Translations under genes and position numbers: made by a program
Origin: Chloracidobacterium sp.
GTDB taxonomy: Bacteria; Acidobacteriota; Blastocatellia; Pyrinomonadales; Pyrinomonadaceae
Reading direction: 5' to 3'
NCBI GenBank assembly: GCA_016712045.1
Contig: JADJRV010000002.1
Span: forward strand, 186,001-250,000
Length of the DNA: 64,000 bases
In this document: piece after piece, positions 1 to 8,845 of the stretch
How positions within the stretch are numbered: position 1 is the stretch's first letter
Layout of the letters: each line of letters starts with the position of its first letter
The notes under the pieces: model-generated
The model's input: the letters and a program-made list of their open reading frames with translations, nothing else
The model's database searches: none
What the model was told of the DNA's origin: nothing

Positions 1-59
1 TTTCGCCAATGCAGAAAGTCGGGTAAAATCTGCGTAATCGTTCACAAGGCCAAACTATA

Positions 60-1560
60 ATGTCAATAATCACGCCGTCACTACTGCTCGACCACATGCG
101 TTGCGTTCACAAGGTGTGGCGTGATAATTATGGCCCAAAAGCGGAGTTTGTCGATGAGGCCAATCCGTTTTTGAAACTGCTGTGGGATCGCGGCATACAG
201 CACGAGGCCGATGTTGTTGCGGGGTTTGGTTTTGAGTATGTCGATTGCGGTAAGGGCACCGAATCCGAGCGTATCGCTCAAACGAACGCGGCCCTTGCGG
301 CTCGTGTCGAGTTCATCTATCAGGGAACGCTCGCCCACGGCAATCTGTTTGGCATACCCGATCTGCTGCAATTTATCGACGGCGAATATGTGCCGATTGA
401 GATCAAATCGGGCTCCGCGGGTGAGGGCGGCGATGACATCAGCGACGGCAAACCCAAGAAAGAGTACGGCGTTCAGCTAGCTCTCTATGCCGATATTCTC
501 AATAAGAAAGGGCTCAATTCGTCGCGGCGGGCCTTTGTAATTGATAAGACGGGCGAGCGTGTCGAATATTTTCTGGACGCTCCGATGGGAGCACGCACGC
601 CGGAGACGATGTGGGAGCTTTACCAACGCATCCGTGCGGATGTCGAGGCGGCTCTTCGCGATGAGCTGCAAAACGATCCGGCGATGTGCGGCTCGTGTAA
701 GGACTGCGGCTGGTACGCCTCGTGTAAGAACTGGGCAAAGGAAAACGATGACCTGACGCAGCTGTTTTATGTCGGTCGTACGGCTCGCGATACTATCCGC
801 CGCGACCTGGATTCGAGCCGAATCGATGATCTGATCGCGAATGACGTTGACGCCATTGTCGCTCAAAAAAAGGTGGACAAGGCTTTTCTCAAGGGAATCG
901 GCGAATCGACGCTGACCAAGATGATCGCCCGCGGACGTCTGCTCAAATCGGAAGGCGATCCCGTGATGTATGATCGGTTCGATTTCCCCGTTGTCGGGAC
1001 TGAACTTTTCTTCGACATCGAGACCGACCCGACCAGGATTTTGTCTATCTGCAGGGTTTTGGGTCCGCGACAGCGAGGGAGAGCGGTTTGAGCATTTTAC
1101 GGCGACCGAGATCTCGCCGGAGAACGAACGCGATTTTTGGAAACGCTCGATCGATTTTATGCTCGGGTTTGACCCCGCTGACGTCGCGATATATTACTAT
1201 TCGGCCTACGAACGGACGACCTATCGCCAGCTCCAGCGAAAATATCCAGACGTCATTACGGAAGAGGCTCTTGAGGCTCTGTTTGCGAGGGCGAACATGA
1301 TCGACCTTTACAGCGACTTTATAATCAAGAGCACAGATTGGCCTCTGGGCAGCTACGGCATCAAGGCAATCGCTCAGTATTTAAAGTTCAAATGGCGTGA
1401 CGAAACGCCATCCGGAGCCCTTTCGATACAGTGGTATAACGAATATCTGACGACCGGGAACGAGGCTCTGCTCAAGCGTGTGCTCGAGTATAACGAGGAC
1501 GATTGTAAGGCGACGCTGGTCGTCAAAGACTATCTAAAACAGCGTGTGGAGGCGATGTAG
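60..1560 (+). CDS. TM0106-type RecB-like nuclease with C-terminal RNase H-like domain (frameshifted)
   Basis: The N-terminal half is a PD-(D/E)XK nuclease of the RecB/Cas4 type: GIPDLL at about residues 98-103, EIKSG at 114-118 and QLALYA at 139-144. An early Cys (C15) and a cluster at C210, C213, C216 and C222 fit the four-Cys iron-sulfur site of such enzymes. The C-terminal part begins FFDIETD and ends with YNEDDC, as in the predicted RNase H-like domain that follows RecB domains in this family. The frame breaks twice near 1036 and 1057. Adding one G and one T to the two short homopolymers restores a continuous protein (DFVYLQGFW), so I read this as one intact gene of about 500 residues. 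Substrate unknown; a DNA repair or DNA processing role is inferred from the family only. The start at 60 has no clear ribosome binding site. Confidence 0.82.
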
Positions 1561-1562
1561 CA

Positions 1563-1979
1563 ATGGCAAAAAAGGTTGAGATCAAGACTTCGGAGAATGA
1601 TGGAAACGTCGAGGATTTTCTAGCGGCGGTTGATGACGAACAGCGGCGGACGGACTCGTTTATAGCGCTTGAGATATTTAAGAAAGTGACCGGCGAGCCT
1701 CCAAAAATGTGGGGCACGGCGATCGTCGGGTTTGGCAACCGCAAAGTGTATCGCAGCGACGGCGGCGAGCTTGACTGGCTCATCACCGGATTTTCGCCTC
1801 GAAAAGCCAGCCTCACGCTCTATGTGCTAAACGGAGCCGCAAAACAGGACGAGCTGCTCACAAAGCTCGGCAAACACAAAGCCTCAGGCGGCTGCCTGCA
1901 CATCAAAAAGATGTCGGATGTGGATGAAACTGTGCTTACGGAGCTGATTTCGGTGTCGGTCGCGAAAGCTAAACAGTAA
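1563..1979 (+). CDS. DUF1801 domain protein
   Basis: 138 residues, starting two bases after the nuclease stop, with GGAGG inside the end of the upstream gene as its ribosome binding site. This suggests co-transcription. The sequence has the DUF1801 pattern: a conserved Trp-Gly-Thr segment (MWGTAIVGFG), then LYVLNG and a terminal helix with KASGGCLHIKK. No catalytic residues or membrane segments are visible. DUF1801 proteins are small soluble proteins of unknown function, so no function is assigned. Confidence 0.8.
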   Translation: MAKKVEIKTSENDGNVEDFLAAVDDEQRRTDSFIALEIFKKVTGEPPKMWGTAIVGFGNRKVYRSDGGELDWLITGFSPRKASLTLYVLNGAAKQDELLTKLGKHKASGGCLHIKKMSDVDETVLTELISVSVAKAKQ

Positions 1980-2063
1980 ATATCCGGGGACAATCGATCC
2001 ATGTTCTGACAAATCATCTTACTGAAAGTATAATCGCTGTATTACGAAAAGAACCCGGTCGCT

Positions 2064-2081
2064 ATCCCGACAGGTCGGGAT
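2064..2081. promoter_or_regulatory. perfect 8-bp inverted repeat before guaA
   Basis: ATCCCGAC, a 2-base gap, then GTCGGGAT, ending about 10 bases before the AAGGAG ribosome binding site of guaA. It has no T-tract, so it is not a classical terminator. It could be a dispersed palindrome or a DNA operator; a 2-base loop makes an RNA hairpin with this exact pairing unlikely. Confidence 0.5.
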
Positions 2082-2103
2082 TCTGACATAAGGAGCGATT
2101 TTT

Positions 2104-3648
2104 TTGCAGCACGAAACCATAATAATTCTCGATTTTGGGTCGCAGTATACACAGCTTATCGCACGGCGGGTGCGTGAGCAGGGTGTTTATTGCGAGATCC
2201 ATCCGTTTCACTTTTCGGCGGACGCGATTGCCGCGAAACAGCCGATGGGCGTGATATTGTCCGGCGGGCCGTCGAGCGTCACCGACGAAGACGCTCCGCG
2301 TGTCGAGGACGGTTTTTACGATAAGATCGGCGTTCCGATCCTTGGTATTTGTTACGGTATGCAGCTCGTTGCGGCCGATCTGGGCGGTGCGATCGAACCC
2401 GCCGCCCGTCGGGAATACGGCCATGCAAAGGTCAAAGTGCTGAGCGGAGCGACGGCGTTATTTAACGAGCTCCCATTCGAACTAGACGTCTGGATGAGCC
2501 ACGGCGATCACATGACGCGGCTGCCTGACGGCTTCACACCGGTCGCGACCAGCGAAGATATCCCGACCGCCATCGAGAACGCGGAACGCGGCATTTACTG
2601 CGTGCAGTTTCACCCCGAGGTCTCGCACACGCCGCTGGGCAAAGAGATAATCCGAAATTTCCTATTTGAAATTTGTAAATGCAAAGGCGACTGGACGCCC
2701 GCGCAGTTTATTAAGGAAGAGGTGGATAAGATCCGCGACATCGTCGGGCCAACCGGAAATGTCGTCTGCGGACTGTCAGGCGGCGTCGATTCAACCGTTG
2801 CGGCGGTTCTCGTACATGAAGCCATAGGCGAGCGGCAGACATGTATCTTCGTCAACAACGGCCTGTTGCGGTCGGAGGAATTTGAGGACACGCTCAAGCT
2901 CTACAAAGAGCATCTGCACCTAAATGTCATCGGCGTTGATTCGTCGGCTGATTTCTATGCTGTGCTCGATGGCGTTGTTGATCCTGAGAAAAAACGAAAG
3001 GCGATCGGTGCAAAATTTATTGATGTATTTGATGTCGAGGCGAAAAAGATCGGTGACGTTAAATGGCTTGTGCAGGGAACTCTTTATCCCGACGTGATCG
3101 AATCAGTGTCAATTCGCGGTTCGTCCGTAACCATCAAATCGCATCACAACGTCGGCGGGCTGCCGGAAAAGATGGATCTCAAGCTGATCGAACCGCTGCG
3201 TGAGCTGTTCAAAGACGAGGTTCGTCTGATCGGAAAAGATCTTGGTATTCCTGACGAGATCCTTCAACGTCATCCTTTCCCAGGCCCCGGACTCGGTGTG
3301 CGGATACTCGGCGATATCACGCCGGAAAAGGTCGAATTACTTCAAAAAGCAGATCGGATCTTTATCGAGGAGCTTCATAATTTCGGCATTTACGGCGATG
3401 TTTGGCAGGCATTCGCCGTGCTGCTTCCGATACAGTCAGTCGGAGTGATGGGTGATTTTCGCACTTACGAAAAGACCGTTGCTCTGCGAGCGGTCACCTC
3501 GACCGACGGCATGACCGCCGACTGGGCGCGTTTGCCGCACGATTTTCTCGCGGCAGTGTCGTCACGCATCACTAGTGAGGTTCGAGGCGTCAACCGTGTC
3601 TTGTATGACATCTCGTCAAAACCGCCGAGCACCATTGAGTGGGAATAA
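2104..3648 (+). CDS. guaA: GMP synthase (glutamine-hydrolysing)
   Basis: Converts XMP to GMP using ATP and glutamine, the last step of guanine nucleotide synthesis. 514 residues, the usual length. The class I amidotransferase domain is N-terminal with GGPSSV, the catalytic Cys83 in LGICYGMQ, and HPEV near residue 171. The ATP-pyrophosphatase domain has the SGGVDS P-loop. The C-terminal dimerisation domain carries HPFPGPGLGVR and ends IEWE as in other GuaA proteins. The start is TTG, chosen because AAGGAG lies about 8 bases upstream and the N-terminus then matches the family. The short segment linking the two domains is encoded by a TTTGAAATTTG word related to repeats elsewhere in the window. 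Confidence 0.97.
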   Translation: MQHETIIILDFGSQYTQLIARRVREQGVYCEIHPFHFSADAIAAKQPMGVILSGGPSSVTDEDAPRVEDGFYDKIGVPILGICYGMQLVAADLGGAIEPAARREYGHAKVKVLSGATALFNELPFELDVWMSHGDHMTRLPDGFTPVATSEDIPTAIENAERGIYCVQFHPEVSHTPLGKEIIRNFLFEICKCKGDWTPAQFIKEEVDKIRDIVGPTGNVVCGLSGGVDSTVAAVLVHEAIGERQTCIFVNNGLLRSEEFEDTLKLYKEHLHLNVIGVDSSADFYAVLDGVVDPEKKRKAIGAKFIDVFDVEAKKIGDVKWLVQGTLYPDVIESVSIRGSSVTIKSHHNVGGLPEKMDLKLIEPLRELFKDEVRLIGKDLGIPDEILQRHPFPGPGLGVRILGDITPEKVELLQKADRIFIEELHNFGIYGDVWQAFAVLLPIQSVGVMGDFRTYEKTVALRAVTSTDGMTADWARLPHDFLAAVSSRITSEVRGVNRVLYDISSKPPSTIEWE

Positions 3649-3654
3649 ATGTTT

Positions 3655-3699
3655 GGTCCGGTCCGGACCAGGTGGACAATATGGACCAAGGTGGACCAG
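3655..3699. repeat. short GGTCC/GGACC direct and inverted word repeat
   Basis: The spacer after guaA holds GGTCCGGTCCGGACC followed by two copies of GGACCA(A)GGTGGAC. It is self-complementary through GGTCCGGACC. No T-tract follows, so it is not a standard terminator. It looks like one of the short word-repeat islands found in several spacers of this window. Confidence 0.6.
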
Positions 3700-3763
3700 A
3701 ATCGGATTCTTTCGCTTACCCTAGTGCTGACGCCGTAATATATAGTGGCTTTCTAACAATTTT

Positions 3764-5544
3764 ATGCGATATATCAACCGCCTTGTTTCACCGGTAATTT
3801 TTATTGTTGTACTGACGTTTGCCCAGGTCGCGATCGCGCAAAAGAGTGCGTTAAAGATAGATCACGCAGTCTCGCTCACGGATGTGGCAAAGCAGCAATT
3901 TCATATCACGACGGATATTAAGAATATCCATCAGCCGCAACTGAGCCTGAGCCTGCCGACGTGGGCGCCTGGTTGGTACACGGTCGAAAACTATTTTAAG
4001 AACGTGCTTAGGTTTCGCATCACCGACGCAAAGGGCGCGGTCTTGCCGATGCGGATGACGAAAAAGCAGACGTGGACGATCGATACCAAAGGGATCGAAC
4101 AAATAAGGATTGATTACGATTACAGCGCCACCGTGCTTGGGTTAAATCAGGCAAAGATCGCGTCGGATTTTGCGTTTTTTACTGGCATCGAGCTGTTTCT
4201 AGAACCGGTCGGCCATCGCGATGTTCCAAGCACCGTCAAATTTCAAATACCCGCCGGGTGGAAACTCATCTCGGCTCTAAAAGACACGCCTGATCCGATG
4301 TTATTTACGGCAGCGGATTACGATACGCTGGTCGACGCTCCGGTGCTGATGGGCAGTTTTGACGTGACAGAATGTGAGGTCGAGGGCAAGCCGCATTATT
4401 TTGCCGCCGCACCTGCGGGGGTTTTTAACGCAGAAAAGTCAAAGAGATATACAGAGATCTGGGGCAAGACCATCCAGGCACAGAGTGCGATATTTGGCGG
4501 GCTGCCGTATGAGAAATATGTCGCTTTTTATTTCTTTATGCCTGCTCAATCCAACGCCAGTGGAGCTCTTGAGCACCTCAATTCTTACGTCGCTTTTTCG
4601 CCGGGCGGCGAACGCTCGACGCCTGAAGGCATCATCGGCACCGGCTCGCACGAGTTTTTCCATTTGTGGAATGTAAAACGCATCCGCCCGGCTGAAATGT
4701 GGCCATACGACTATTCGCGTGAAAACGAAACTCCTCTGCTGTGGGTTTCCGAGGGCTTTACAAACTACTACGGCGTTGTCGCAACCTATCGCGCGGGCGT
4801 TACGACCAAAGAAGCATTTCTCCAACGTGCCGCGGATGCCGCCGCCGGTATCGAGGCACCGAGGCTCGCAAGTATATCTCGCCGGCAAATTCGTCGGTTT
4901 CGACCTGGGCCGGATACGACACGCCGGTCGCATTTGGTATCTCATATTACACGCAGGGGCAAAACCTCGCGTGCCTGCTCGACCTGTCGATCCGGCACGA
5001 CTCGGGCGGCAAATACAATTTGGACGACGTTATGCGTGCGCTTTATCACGAGCATTATTTAAAGGGTCGCGGCTATACGACCGCTGACATGATCGCGATC
5101 ATCAACCGTCTGACAAAAAAAGACTACAACGATTTTTACAATAAATATGTCTTTGGCACCGATGTGCCCGATTACGACCGCATATTCGGCTACGCCGGAT
5201 ATAAACTCGTCAAAAAGGCGGAACCGTCGCCCGACTTTGGATTTTCGATCAGGCCGCGCAACGGCGGATTTACCATTACCGGAATCGAGACAGGCGGAGC
5301 CGCAGCGGCGGCGGGCCTAAAGGTCGGCGATGTTATTACCAAGATCAACGGGGGCTCGCCTTTCGAAGCTCCGTTTGGCACGTTTGCCGGAAAGGAAATA
5401 AAGCTGATAGTTAATCGCGACGGCGTCGAAACGGAAATGCCGATAAAAGTGGGCTCACGCGAATCTATCGCGTTTTCTCTTAGCGAGATTCCGGACGCCA
5501 CGGCCAAGCAGAAAGCGATCCGCGACGGCTGGCTGAAACGATAA
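3764..5544 (+). CDS. M61 family metallopeptidase with C-terminal PDZ domain (frameshifted)
   Basis: A signal peptide (residues about 1-25, ending VAIAQ) sends this zinc peptidase out of the cytoplasm. HEFFH at residues 296-300 is the zinc-binding HExxH motif, and the downstream WVSEGFTNYY supplies the third zinc ligand typical of M61 glycyl aminopeptidases. The C-terminal part has a PDZ domain (GGAAAAAGLKVGDVITKING). The frame breaks near 4857: one lost base in an A or C run turns IEA-ARKYISPANSS into two reading frames. With the frame repaired the protein is about 590 residues, the usual length for the family. It ends one base before the next gene, so the two may share a transcript. Confidence 0.85.
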
Positions 5545-5545
5545 C

Positions 5546-6283
5546 ATGGTTGAGAAATTGATCGTCGAGTTTCGCAATGTTGGCTATTCGATCGACGGCC
5601 AACAAATACTCGATGGCATTTACTTGCAGATTTTTCGCGGCGAGATATTGATCCTGCTTGGCGAATCCGGCTGCGGCAAAACGACCACGCTAAAGCTCAT
5701 CAACCGCCTGATCGAACCGACATCCGGCGAAGTGATCGTCGAGGGAAAGCCGACGACCGAATGGGATGCGATAGGGTTGCGGCGGCATATCGGCTATGTG
5801 CTGCAAGACGGCGGGCTGTTCCCGCACATGACGGTCGGGCAGAATGTCGGGCTTACGTTGAGTTTGCTTGATACTGATGGAGCGATCATATCCAAAAGGG
5901 CAAACGAGATGCTACATCTTGTCGGGCTCGATCCGGCAAGATTCGCCGCCCGCTATCCGCACGAACTTTCCGGCGGCCAGCGGCAGCGGGTAGGCGTTGC
6001 CAGGGCTTTGGCGTCAGACCCTGATTTGCTGCTGCTCGACGAACCGTTTGGTGCACTCGACGCGATAACGCGAACTAATCTTCAAAAAGAATTCGCACGG
6101 CTCGTTCGCGAACTCGGCAAAACCGCCGTTTTCGTCACCCACGACCTGCACGAGGCGATGCTATTGGGATCGCGGATCGCTTTGATGGAACGAGGAAAAA
6201 TTGTGCTGCTTGAGGATGCTGATGGGTTTAAACGGTCCGATATGCCGCTCGTGCGGACGTATCTTGATACAGTTAGTGTTTAA
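5546..6283 (+). CDS. ABC transporter ATP-binding protein, quaternary amine uptake type
   Basis: 245 residues with Walker A GESGCGKTT, Q-loop, signature LSGGQRQRVGVARAL, Walker B LLLLDEPFGALD and H-loop FVTHD. The INRLIEPTSGEV segment after Walker A is typical of the OpuA/ProV/EgtV branch that imports glycine betaine, choline or ergothioneine. It lacks the CBS domains of ProV, as expected for the short form. The matching permease-binding-protein fusion is at 8846-10399, with two unrelated genes in between. The stop overlaps the convergent neighbour by four bases. Confidence 0.85.
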   Translation: MVEKLIVEFRNVGYSIDGQQILDGIYLQIFRGEILILLGESGCGKTTTLKLINRLIEPTSGEVIVEGKPTTEWDAIGLRRHIGYVLQDGGLFPHMTVGQNVGLTLSLLDTDGAIISKRANEMLHLVGLDPARFAARYPHELSGGQRQRVGVARALASDPDLLLLDEPFGALDAITRTNLQKEFARLVRELGKTAVFVTHDLHEAMLLGSRIALMERGKIVLLEDADGFKRSDMPLVRTYLDTVSV

Positions 6284-7068
6284 TGTGGGATTGTTTCGAT
6301 CTTTCGCTTTGTAATTGTTGTTGTAACACTCGAAGATGTTGCGTCGATGATCCGTAGCTCTAGATCTCCAAGAATACCTAAAGTGATGGATTCACCACTT
6401 ACTTCTAGCTTGATATCAATATTATGGCTCTTACCGGCGTTTATTATTAAGTTTTTAAATATTGCGGTTTTGAAATGTTCGGACGAGATTTCTATTTCGT
6501 AATTCCCGGCTAATACGCCTGAAAAACAGTAGCTTCCCTCAAAATCGGCTTTGACGCTTCTCTTTTGGTCTTTTAATCTTTTCTTACCTTCGGTATTATA
6601 AAGTCTGATAGTCGCGTTCGGTATCACTGCTCCATTCGGGTCTGTGATTATGCCCGACAAATTGCACTCACCGTTTTGGTTCGCTGATTTGACGATGTTA
6701 ATTTTCGAGGCGTCAATCAATTGTGGATTTTCGCTCTGCCCGAACGAAATAGAAAACAACCCTAAAACGGTAGTCAGAACGGCTCCCGCATAACGAGCAA
6801 CTCTTTTTTGATAAACCTTAAAACCGACCGGACAATCTTTCGTAACTACAGTGCCATCAGAACGCCTATATAGGCGGATGCATAGGCGTCCTTCGTAATC
6901 CAATACGAGACGCTCGGCCTCGACAGCGGTCATTTCGGAAATATTAACGACATTGAGCTTGCACGAAGCACAATTGCGAACACGGTCGCTACCACTCATG
7001 GCGTCCCATGGCACATTGCAAGGAGACGCAACACGAAGACCGTCTATGTGAAATTTTTTAGTTTCCAT
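6280..7068 (-). CDS. Cys-rich N-terminal domain plus carboxypeptidase-regulatory-like domain, membrane anchored
   Basis: 262 residues. The first 90 contain CNVPWDAM, CASC, VVNISEMT, LCIRLYRRSDGTV and DCPVGF, a Cys-rich cytoplasmic module seen in acidobacterial proteins; I know no function for it. One membrane segment follows (about residues 93-112), then a short linker and a carboxypeptidase-regulatory-like beta-sandwich with the usual GIITDPNGAVIPNATIRL start. The layout puts the Cys module inside and the sandwich outside the cytoplasmic membrane. It lies between the ATPase and the amidase on the opposite strand, overlapping the ATPase stop by four bases, so it is transcribed separately. Base composition is more AT-rich than its neighbours. 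Confidence 0.7.
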   Translation of the reverse strand: METKKFHIDGLRVASPCNVPWDAMSGSDRVRNCASCKLNVVNISEMTAVEAERLVLDYEGRLCIRLYRRSDGTVVTKDCPVGFKVYQKRVARYAGAVLTTVLGLFSISFGQSENPQLIDASKINIVKSANQNGECNLSGIITDPNGAVIPNATIRLYNTEGKKRLKDQKRSVKADFEGSYCFSGVLAGNYEIEISSEHFKTAIFKNLIINAGKSHNIDIKLEVSGESITLGILGDLELRIIDATSSSVTTTITKRKIETIPH

Positions 7069-7210
7069 TTTCGAATTGCCCGGCTATGAAATTTCGGATG
7101 CATTCAGCTTCGATTTTGGTTGCTTTTCGCTCGCAGTCTTCTGCTACAATGCAGGTCTATCACGATCTCTCTTATGCCAAAATCGGGAATCAGGACGGAT
7201 TATTTTAACC

Positions 7211-8845
7211 ATGAATTACAAAGATCAAAACAGACGCGATTTTTTGAAGACAGGAGCGGCGGGACTGACGGCCATCGCCCTGTTTGGCAATGTGAGGGGC
7301 AACATGGCAAATATTGCGGAGGGCGACCCATATCCTGAGCTGATTGAGGTCACGATACTGCAGCTGCAGGCGAAGATGAAGTCGGGCGAGTTGACCGCTC
7401 GGCGGCTGACCGAAATGTACCTTGAGCGGATCAAAGTGATCGACGTTAAAACGCGCTCGGTAATTGAGATAAATCCCGACGCCCTGGCCATCGCCGATCA
7501 AATGGATAAGGAGCGTAAAAAAGGGAAGATCCGCGGACCGCTACATGGTATTCCTGTACTCATAAAAGACAACATCGACACCGCGGACAAGATGCTCACG
7601 ACCGCCGGTTCGCTTGCTCTCGTCGATGCACCGACACCAAAGCGGGATGCATTTGTTGCGGAAAAACTACGCAAAGCCGGAGCCGTGATCATCGGTAAAA
7701 CAAATCTGAGTGAGTGGGCAAATTTTAGGGGAAACCCTCGCGGTAGCAGAGGAACAAGCGGCTGGTCCGGCCGCGGTGGGCAAACGAACAGCCCGTACTT
7801 TCTTGATCAAAATCCGTGCGGTTCAAGCTCCGGTTCGGGTGTTTCGATCTCGGCAAATCTGGCGGCGGCGGCAGTTGGAACTGAGACGAACGGTTCGATC
7901 ATTTGTCCCGCCAACACAAATGGCCTCGTCGGCATTAAACCGACCGTCGGGCTTATCTCACGCAGCGGTATCATTCCCATTTCTCATACACAGGACACCG
8001 CAGGGCCGATGACGCGGACGGTGACGGACGCGGCGATCATGCTTGGAGCAATGGCCGGGAAGGATAAGCACGACTCGGTCACAATCGACGCATATAAAAA
8101 GGCGGCTAAAGATTACACTCAATTCCTCGACCCGAACGGCCTCAAAGGTGCGCGGCTGGGATTGGTTATGCAGTTTATCCAAGGGCGAACGGCGGATCAG
8201 ACCAAGGCATATTACAGACCATTTATCGATAAACTGACTGCAGCCGGAGCAACGCTCATCGATGTCACATTTACGGTCGATTACAGCAAGGTCCAGACCG
8301 AGCGGCTCGATGTTTTGTTGTATGAATTTAAGGCTGATCTCAACAAATATCTAGCGGCACGCGGTTCGAAATACAAGACGCTGGCCAATCTGATCAAATT
8401 TAACGACGATAACAAAGATAGGGAATTGCAGATATTTGGCCAGGAGTTGTTTATCCAGTCTCAGGCCAAGGGCGACCTAACCGAAAAGGCATATCTCGAC
8501 GCTCTGGCAACCGTCAGACGCGTAGCTCGCGAAGACGGCATTGACGCCGTGATCGCCAAAGACAAACTCGATGCTCTCGTCGCCCCGACCGGCGGCTCGA
8601 CGTGGGCGATCGCCGCAACCGCCGGCTATCCGTATATCACGGTGCCGCTTGGGCTCCGAGACATTCCGGCGTCAACCCACGCGACAGGTGTCCCGATCCC
8701 GGCTTCAATACAGGCGACAGGTATGGCATTTTTTGGCGGGGCTTGGTCGGAACCATCTTTGATCAAATACGCTTACGCGTTCGAGCAAATAACAAAAGGC
8801 CGCGTTACACCGCAATTTTTGCCGACGTTTCCCAAGAAGACTTAG
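7211..8845 (+). CDS. amidase signature family enzyme with Tat signal
   Basis: I use the ATG at 7211 because it starts a clear twin-arginine signal (NRRDFLKTGAAGLTAIALFG); the open frame extends upstream without a credible start. The mature protein has the amidase-signature core: the catalytic Lys in PVLIKDN, the Gly/Ser-rich segment with the cis-Ser and nucleophilic Ser (CGSSSGSG, GTETNGSI). About 544 residues, normal for the family. Such enzymes hydrolyse C-N amide bonds; the substrate cannot be read from sequence. Its stop directly abuts the ATG of the transporter gene at 8846, so the two are co-transcribed, which may mean it releases or processes a compound related to the transporter's substrate (inference). 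Confidence 0.88.
   Translation: MNYKDQNRRDFLKTGAAGLTAIALFGNVRGNMANIAEGDPYPELIEVTILQLQAKMKSGELTARRLTEMYLERIKVIDVKTRSVIEINPDALAIADQMDKERKKGKIRGPLHGIPVLIKDNIDTADKMLTTAGSLALVDAPTPKRDAFVAEKLRKAGAVIIGKTNLSEWANFRGNPRGSRGTSGWSGRGGQTNSPYFLDQNPCGSSSGSGVSISANLAAAAVGTETNGSIICPANTNGLVGIKPTVGLISRSGIIPISHTQDTAGPMTRTVTDAAIMLGAMAGKDKHDSVTIDAYKKAAKDYTQFLDPNGLKGARLGLVMQFIQGRTADQTKAYYRPFIDKLTAAGATLIDVTFTVDYSKVQTERLDVLLYEFKADLNKYLAARGSKYKTLANLIKFNDDNKDRELQIFGQELFIQSQAKGDLTEKAYLDALATVRRVAREDGIDAVIAKDKLDALVAPTGGSTWAIAATAGYPYITVPLGLRDIPASTHATGVPIPASIQATGMAFFGGAWSEPSLIKYAYAFEQITKGRVTPQFLPTFPKKT

Noticed and set aside
60..1560. Two separate genes or a pseudogene for the RecB-like nuclease
   Set aside because: Two one-base homopolymer changes restore a full protein with all motifs in order, matching the pattern in rpoC and other genes.
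2064..2081. Riboswitch before guaA
   Set aside because: Only one short palindrome with a 2-base loop in a 120-base spacer; no conserved purine or other riboswitch core can be recognised.
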